NCBI GenBank assembly: GCA_930989745.1
Contig: CAKNMY010000016.1
Span: forward strand, 1-37,321
Length of the DNA: 37,321 nucleotides
Direction: 5' to 3'
Source: an uncultured Lachnospiraceae bacterium
GTDB taxonomy: Bacteria; Bacillota; Clostridia; Lachnospirales; Lachnospiraceae
Made by a program: the position numbers and the translations under genes. Below the pieces are notes generated by a model, which was not told the origin of the DNA, ran no database searches, and worked only from the letters and a program-made list of their open reading frames with translations. Below are positions 33,030 through 37,321 of this stretch, one piece after another (the stretch's first letter is position 1; every line of letters begins with the position of its first letter).

Positions 33030-34217
33030 TTATTCCGCTGCTGTGCCGTTCATCCTGGCAAGCTCTTTTGCTGTGAAATTATAGTATGTAACGCCATTCT
33101 GCAGCTCCACTCCATGTGCCGCCGCCATCTCGGAGATTGTCACAAGCTGAAATCCCTGATTGATCAGCTCCGGGATCAGCGTCTTGCAGGCCTCTATTGT
33201 GGGCTGCCAGATATCATGCATCAGGATCACGTCGCCGTCCTCCAGATTGGCGCCCAGTACGCGGTCAATCGTGGACTGCGTATCCTTCGTCTCCCAGTCT
33301 CTTGTGTCCAGATCCCAGTGAATGCACGGCTTGCCCACAGCCTGGGTAACAGACGTATCCGTCTCCCCACCCGGCGTCCTCGCGAGCGTCGTAATACTGC
33401 CGCCTGTGATGTCGGAAATGAGGGCATCAACCTTTGCATATTCATCCGCAATTCCCTGCGCATCCAGGGTGCTTAACTTCGTGTGGTCATAGCTGTGATT
33501 GCCCAGCTCACAGCCCAGCTCCACCATACGTCTGACCGCCTCCGGATAATGAGCTACTCCGAAGCTGCCGTTTGAACCGGTCATAAAAAATGTAGCCTTC
33601 GCGTTATACTGAGCCAATATGTCCAAAAGTTCCTCTGTATACTGGCCTGGGCCGTCATCAAAGGTGAGCGCGAGCATCTTCGGCGTTGCGTCCGGATCCA
33701 ATGTTCCGTCCTCGTTAAAATAATAACTGGTGCCGTCAATCATGGTCCATCCCGTCTTCATATAGCCGTTCTCGTCGAAATAATATGTCTCCCCGTCAAT
33801 CTCCTGCCAGCCGTTCGCGAAATATGTATGATCACTGTTCTGATACCACCAGCCGGAATCATTCACCTGCCAGCCGTCCTCTGCCCCGGCCGTCATATCC
33901 TGCGTCATCTCTACCCTCTGCGCAGCGCTTGTCTCATTCGGCGTGGTAGTCACCGTCGCTCCGTCTTCTGTCTTCTCCTCATTCTTCTCTGTACTCTGGC
34001 TGTCCGCCTGAACCTGCGTAGTGGCGTTCGCCTTACTGTCATTCTTAACCGTACTCTCTGTCTTCTTGGGCTTCAGTACATTCCAGCCCACGACCACCAG
34101 CACAAGTGCCAGTACGACACATAATCCCGTCTTGATACAGTTCCTGATAATCTGTATCTTCCTCTGTCTCCTGCGGCGGGCGCGCAGGGTTTCCCTTCTC
34201 ATCTGTTCTCTGTCCAT
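33030..34217 (-). CDS. Membrane-anchored polysaccharide deacetylase with cell-wall-binding repeats
   Basis: 395 residues. Very basic cytoplasmic start (1-25), one transmembrane anchor (about 29-46), a Thr/Ser/Lys/Glu-rich linker (50-112), two or three choline-binding-type repeats (114-170: WQVNDSGWWYQNSDHTYF, GWQEIDGETYYFDENGYMKTG, MIDGTSYYFNEDG). Then a NodB deacetylase domain: TFDDGP 185-190 (catalytic D187, metal D188), metal His241/His245 in GNHSYDH, RTPGG 280-284, D302 in HWDLD, and LMHD with His334. It should deacetylate peptidoglycan or another envelope glycan outside the cell. ATG at 34217 follows AGAGGGGA. Confidence 0.94.
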   Translation of the reverse strand: MDREQMRRETLRARRRRQRKIQIIRNCIKTGLCVVLALVLVVVGWNVLKPKKTESTVKNDSKANATTQVQADSQSTEKNEEKTEDGATVTTTPNETSAAQRVEMTQDMTAGAEDGWQVNDSGWWYQNSDHTYFANGWQEIDGETYYFDENGYMKTGWTMIDGTSYYFNEDGTLDPDATPKMLALTFDDGPGQYTEELLDILAQYNAKATFFMTGSNGSFGVAHYPEAVRRMVELGCELGNHSYDHTKLSTLDAQGIADEYAKVDALISDITGGSITTLARTPGGETDTSVTQAVGKPCIHWDLDTRDWETKDTQSTIDRVLGANLEDGDVILMHDIWQPTIEACKTLIPELINQGFQLVTISEMAAAHGVELQNGVTYYNFTAKELARMNGTAAE

Positions 34218-34256
34218 ATTTTCCCCTCTGGTTCGCGGTCATCCGCGACTGTATAT

Positions 34257-34288
34257 AAAATCAGAAAAGCGGGTGTCTTATCACCGCT
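34257..34288 (-). promoter_or_regulatory. Terminator-like hairpin in the deacetylase leader
   Basis: Minus-strand AGCGGTG (34282-34288) pairs with CACCCGCT (34268-34275) with one bulge, then TTTTCTG. It lies between the promoter and the start codon, so it could attenuate transcription. Confidence 0.4.
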
Positions 34289-34317
34289 GATCTGCATCAT
34301 CAACATTTGTTACTTCC

Positions 34318-34346
34318 ATGATAAAACACCCTACTTAATTATGCAA
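34318..34346 (-). promoter_or_regulatory. Promoter of the deacetylase gene
   Basis: Minus-strand TTGCAT (34341-34346), 17-nt spacer, TATCAT (34318-34323). Confidence 0.6.
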
Positions 34347-34391
34347 TTACAAATTTATTAAATTTTTCCTTCGAACCAGTTGGGGAACATT

Positions 34392-34955
34392 TTACAGAAT
34401 GCCAAGATGCTCCAGGAGGATTTTAAGCCCCAGAAGCACGAGAATCACGCCTCCCACAAACTCCGCTTTTTTCTCATACTTATCGCCAAACACATTTCCG
34501 ACCTTCACACCGATACAGGACAACGCAAATGTGATGACGCCGATAAAGGACACCGCCGCGATAATGTTTACCTGCAGAAACGCAAAAGTGATTCCTACAG
34601 CCAGCGCATCGATACTCGTGGCCACCGCAAGCAGAAACATTGTCTTAATTCCCAGCGATGCGTCGGGACAGGCATCCTCTTCCTTCGAGAACGCTTCCCG
34701 GATCATATTTCCTCCGATCAGGCCAAGAAGAATAAACGCGATCCAGTGGTCAACGGCTGTGATCTGCTCCTGAAACTGGCTTCCCAGAAAATAACCGATC
34801 AGCGGCATCAGCGCCTGAAATCCTCCAAACCACAGTCCCACCACCAGGACATGCTTCAGACGTATATGCGGCAGCGCAAGCCCCTTACATACAGCAACTG
34901 CAAATGCGTCCATAGAAAGGCCTACGGCAAGCATAAATAAGGTAAATAAATCCAT
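34392..34955 (-). CDS. mntP: Manganese efflux pump MntP
   Basis: 187 residues from ATG at 34955, preceded by GAGGAGAA; a longer in-frame start at 35042 would lie over the leader. Six transmembrane helices in two repeats, with the family aspartates in [14 protein letters not shown] (about 14-27) and [14 protein letters not shown] (about 112-125). Exports Mn2+ to prevent toxicity. The predicted Mn2+ riboswitch and terminator upstream strengthen the assignment. Confidence 0.95.
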   Translation of the reverse strand: MDLFTLFMLAVGLSMDAFAVAVCKGLALPHIRLKHVLVVGLWFGGFQALMPLIGYFLGSQFQEQITAVDHWIAFILLGLIGGNMIREAFSKEEDACPDASLGIKTMFLLAVATSIDALAVGITFAFLQVNIIAAVSFIGVITFALSCIGVKVGNVFGDKYEKKAEFVGGVILVLLGLKILLEHLGIL

Positions 34956-35040
34956 TTCTTTTTCTCCTCTTCTCGTACTTTTTGTCTCTGCGACAATGAA
35001 GGGGCCGCATCTTTGAAAGCGCCGGCGATTCTTACGCCGC

Positions 35041-35105
35041 AAAAAAGACTCCCAGGGGACGCCCGCCGCTGTTCACAAACAGCCGCGGGGCAACCCCTGC
35101 GAGTC
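35041..35105 (-). terminator. Riboswitch-controlled terminator of mntP
   Basis: Minus-strand GACTCGCAGGGG (35094-35105) pairs with 35047-35058 (11 of 12), then six Ts. The 5' arm includes the 3' strand of riboswitch helix P1, so the two structures are mutually exclusive. Confidence 0.85.
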
Positions 35106-35183
35106 TCATTTTTTAAGGCAATACCAGATTTTCATCATTTTGTTGACATTGCCACAGCTTCGCTGCAAACTACTCCCTCACAG
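35097..35183 (-). ncRNA. yybP-ykoY manganese riboswitch
   Basis: Minus-strand CTGTGAGGGAGTAG at the 5' end contains the hallmark GGGAGTAG. Then GGCAATGTCAACA and CTGGTATTGCC form a helix with the conserved GTCAACA and CTGG loops, and ATGAGACTCGCAG closes the element. P1 is CTGTGAG (35177-35183) with CTCGCAG (35097-35103), seven pairs. Mn2+ binding should stabilise P1 and prevent the terminator: an ON switch for mntP. Confidence 0.85.
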
Positions 35184-35199
35184 GCACAGATTTTCTGTT

Positions 35200-35228
35200 A
35201 TTGTATACAAGAAATCTTCGTCTGTCAA
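35200..35228 (-). promoter_or_regulatory. Promoter of the Mn2+ riboswitch-mntP transcript
   Basis: Minus-strand TTGACA (35223-35228), 17-nt spacer, TACAAT (35200-35205). The -35 contains the TGA stop (35225-35227) of the upstream gene. Confidence 0.8.
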
Positions 35229-36016
35229 GACTCCTCTTCTTCTTTTTCCGAACTTACCGCCGTCTCCAGGGAAAGCTCCGCGCAGAGCGGGTAGTGATCC
35301 GACAGATACACACCGTCCCGACAGTCTGTCCACGCCTTCACTCCGGTACATATGTATGGCTTCTGGATAAAAATATAGTCAACCTTCATCGGATCTGCCA
35401 TGCCAAATCCATGGTACGTCGCACCGATCTCACCGGTCACTTCCTCAAACTGCTCCTGCCTGTGCATCTCCTGTATCTCCTCAGAATCCGGCTCGGAATA
35501 AAAATCTCCAGCCAGTATCACAGGAACTCCCGGAAATGACGGTTCATTCTCTATGTGCGCCAGAACCTGGCGGATCTCCTTCCCGCGCACGCCTGAATCC
35601 GCGTGGTCCAGATGCACATTGACAACCCGGAACACCGTATCCTCCTCCAGATCCTGGAACACCGCCTCCGTACAGATCCTGGGGCACACGCTCTGCTCCT
35701 CATACCTGCTTCCGGGAACCTGCGGTGTATCTGACAGCCAGTAAGTGTCAAGCGCGATCAGATTCATTCTCTCTGCCTTAAACGCGATCGCCGTCTGCTC
35801 ATCCTTCAGCCTTCTGCTCCTTCCGCAGCCCACAACGTAATAGCCCTTCAGATTCTCCTTCAGCCACGCCGCCACATGAGGCAGCACCTCCTGAAAACAG
35901 ATGATATCCGGGCTCTCCCTTTTGATCTTTCTCGCGATCTGATCTCTGCGGTAGTGAAACGCGTTCTTCTCATCGCTCGCCGTATCGTATCGTATATTAA
36001 AGGTTACTATCTTCAT
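35225..36016 (-). CDS. Endonuclease/exonuclease/phosphatase (EEP) family protein
   Basis: 263 residues from ATG at 36016 (GTG six nt upstream is the weaker start; AGAGGGAG precedes). EEP motifs in order: TFNIRYD at 5-11, metal Glu43 in FQEV, VNVHLDH, AGDFYSEPDS, and SDHYPL with the catalytic His at the end. The usual GDFN reads GDFY here, a substitution of the conserved Asn. No signal peptide. It likely hydrolyses a phosphodiester or phosphomonoester; substrate unknown. It is not clearly cotranscribed with mntP, which has its own promoter. Confidence 0.88.
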   Translation of the reverse strand: MKIVTFNIRYDTASDEKNAFHYRRDQIARKIKRESPDIICFQEVLPHVAAWLKENLKGYYVVGCGRSRRLKDEQTAIAFKAERMNLIALDTYWLSDTPQVPGSRYEEQSVCPRICTEAVFQDLEEDTVFRVVNVHLDHADSGVRGKEIRQVLAHIENEPSFPGVPVILAGDFYSEPDSEEIQEMHRQEQFEEVTGEIGATYHGFGMADPMKVDYIFIQKPYICTGVKAWTDCRDGVYLSDHYPLCAELSLETAVSSEKEEEES

Positions 36017-36276
36017 AAGCACTCCCTCTTGTTTCGATCCTCGCTCGGTATTTCCGGAGTACGGTCAAATCTTATATACTACATACGTGCCCTGCCTCCA
36101 TGCCGATGAAGGATACCGATTTCTCTCCGCCCATCACTGCCGTCCCATATGCAGACCATTCATCCCGCCTTCACAGGAAAGATCGAATGCCGGCATGACG
36201 CCAAAACACGTTTTTATCGTACTCCCTCAGTATACACTGTTTTCAGGATTTCGGGTATGTTTTTTCAAAAATTTTT

Positions 36277-36765
36277 TTATATTCTGCCCTTTTGTTCCCG
36301 CTTCAGCTCTCCGTTTTCCACCAAATGGCGGTAAAACGCCTGGCATCCCTCCAGAATCTCATCATATGTCAGGTCAAAGTTCCCCGTATACCACGGGTCG
36401 TCGATATCCCGAGGATGATCCGTAAAGTCCAAAAGGCGGCATACTTTATGCTCGGGATCGCCTCCCAGGATGCGCAGCATATTGCGGATATTATACTGCT
36501 CCATGCCGATCAGGTAATCGTACTTCGCATAATCCGCCTTAGTCATCTGAACCGCGTACTTTCCGGCAGTGGAGATACCGTACTGGCGCAGCTTATTACG
36601 CGTGCCGTAATGCACGGGGTTTCCGATCTCCTCGCGGCTGGTGGCAGCGGAGGCGATGTGAAAATAGGGGGCGGTGTGTGATTTTTCTGCCAGATCTTTC
36701 ATGACGAATTCGGCCATGGGGGAGCGGCAGATGTTGCCGTGGCAAATAAAAAGTACTTTTATCAT
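36277..36765 (-). CDS. Low-molecular-weight protein tyrosine phosphatase
   Basis: 162 residues. P-loop CHGNICRS with nucleophile Cys8 and Arg14, plus the general-acid Asp in DDPWYTGNF (about 122-130). Family length is typical. Dephosphorylates tyrosine on proteins, often linked to capsule or polysaccharide control, in the cytosol. ATG at 36765 has only a weak AGAG upstream. The upstream side carries repeat structures and an integrase, so its native promoter may have been displaced. Confidence 0.94.
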   Translation of the reverse strand: MIKVLFICHGNICRSPMAEFVMKDLAEKSHTAPYFHIASAATSREEIGNPVHYGTRNKLRQYGISTAGKYAVQMTKADYAKYDYLIGMEQYNIRNMLRILGGDPEHKVCRLLDFTDHPRDIDDPWYTGNFDLTYDEILEGCQAFYRHLVENGELKREQKGRI

Positions 36766-36787
36766 AATCTCTATATCCCTCTATAAG

Positions 36788-36820
36788 TCTGAAAACCCTT
36801 GATTTTACAGGGTTTTCAGA
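36788..36820. repeat. 11-bp inverted repeat near integrase
   Basis: TCTGAAAACCC (36788-36798) and its exact complement (36810-36820), with an 11-nt spacer. It lies between the phosphatase start and the integrase stop. Could be a recombinase core site or a transcript hairpin. Confidence 0.6.
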
Positions 36821-36846
36821 GCTTTCGGTTTTTCTTCATTTTTTAT

Positions 36847-36903
36847 AAATCTCTGTAAATCTCTGTAACTACACCACTAATTGGTGTAGTAATGGTGTAG
36901 TAA
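36847..36903. other. Repeat cluster, candidate attachment site
   Basis: Two tandem AAATCTCTGT copies (36847-36856, 36857-36866), then ACTACACCA (36868-36876) inverted against TGGTGTAGT (36882-36890) with a 5-nt spacer, then a second tandem TGGTGTAGTAA (36893-36903). All lie within 60 nt after the integrase stop, where tyrosine-recombinase attachment sites commonly lie. Confidence 0.5.
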
Positions 36904-36906
36904 GTC

Positions 36907-37321
36907 TTAGCCAACTTCTACAACAACAGCTGATCTGCCAGTATCAAACTTATTCTTTTCCAAATCAGTTTTCCGCCGAAGCTCAGAAATTTTTTCTACC
37001 TGCTCAGCAGCATGCGTATAGTTTGTATGTGTATACACATTCATCGTGATACTAGCATCGGAATGTCCCATCAGATACTGCAAGTCTTTAATATTCATAC
37101 CATCATTTGCGTAATTAGTACAAAAGGTATGACGAAACACATGAGGAGTGATATGAGGCAACGGAGTTTCTGGATAAAGCTTTTTATATTTCTTCATTGC
37201 CCAACGCATCTCATTTTCGATATGTAATGCAACCTTAGGTCTTTCATTTTTATCTAACAAAATAAAGCCACTGTATCCGTCAACTACAATTTCCTTTTTT
37301 ACCTTTGGGCGCCTCTCCAGT
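36907..37321 (-). CDS. Tyrosine recombinase/integrase, Tn916-type, partial (N-terminus beyond window)
   Basis: The frame is open from the window edge (37321) to a TAA at 36907-36909, about 137 residues of the C-terminal catalytic domain; the TTG at 37260 is internal. Visible: TPHVFRHTFCTNYANDG (Arg of the H-x-x-R box), LQYLMGHSDASITMNVYTH (GH box and catalytic Tyr in NVYTH). This is the integrase pattern of Tn916/Tn1549-like elements and related prophages. The C-terminal tail (KFDTGRSAVVVEVG) is short. The direction implies that the element lies to the right. Confidence 0.93.
   Translation of the reverse strand, partial: LERRPKVKKEIVVDGYSGFILLDKNERPKVALHIENEMRWAMKKYKKLYPETPLPHITPHVFRHTFCTNYANDGMNIKDLQYLMGHSDASITMNVYTHTNYTHAAEQVEKISELRRKTDLEKNKFDTGRSAVVVEVG

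Noticed and set aside
36847-36903. CRISPR-like repeats
   Set aside because: Units are 9-11 nt, adjacent or with 5-nt spacer, and only two or three copies; no spacer-repeat periodicity. Better explained as recombinase or structural repeats.

Overview
The window looks like chromosome of a gut-type Clostridia, most likely Lachnospiraceae. Grounds: dense AGGAGG-type ribosome binding sites, sigma-A promoters with 17-bp spacers, moderately GC-rich core genes, a SecA with a C-terminal zinc tail, long-form HPF, DUF975/DUF4190 small membrane proteins, a Csp-like subtilase, and threonine synthesis through a phosphoglycerate-mutase-like kinase. Genus cannot be assigned from sequence reading alone.

Layout. 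1-2635: 5' part of a large, AT-rich secreted surface protein (minus strand) behind tandem promoters and a long leader. 3129-7361: two PLP aminotransferases (HisC and a class I/II enzyme) and an ABC exporter, all minus. 7474-14790: a plus-strand subtilase without signal peptide, then minus-strand NUDIX hydrolase and RibU under an FMN riboswitch, the Tex protein, and three small membrane proteins (DUF4190, DUF2752, DUF975). 14884-19025: minus-strand aspartate-family operon ACT regulator - homoserine dehydrogenase - mutase-like proposed homoserine kinase - aspartate kinase. 19148-21271: prfB with its +1 programmed frameshift, and a dapF-like gene in which both catalytic cysteines are serine. 21432-25699: AraC regulator (plus), secA and hpf (minus). 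25837-29812: a eukaryotic-type HisA, a small repeat lipoprotein, a DUF368/PopT undecaprenyl-phosphate transporter, dapB and dapA; the dap genes follow a lysine riboswitch. 30299-36765: a tandem-OB SSB-like protein, typA (plus), an anchored polysaccharide deacetylase, mntP behind a yybP-ykoY manganese riboswitch, an EEP-family phosphohydrolase and a low-molecular-weight tyrosine phosphatase. 36788-37321: inverted and tandem repeats followed by the C-terminal half of a Tn916-type tyrosine integrase, which marks the probable edge of an integrated element extending to the right.

Together, lysC, hom, the mutase-like kinase, dapA, dapB and dapF cover much of the aspartate family (lysine/DAP and threonine), and popT ties the dap cluster to cell-wall lipid carrier recycling. 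Three metabolite- or ion-sensing riboswitches (FMN, lysine, Mn2+) lie directly upstream of cognate genes. No tRNA, rRNA or CRISPR array was seen. I found no clearly new multi-gene system. The best leads are the cysteine-less DapF, the repeats next to the integrase, the hairpin over the hisC start, and the structured hpf leader.
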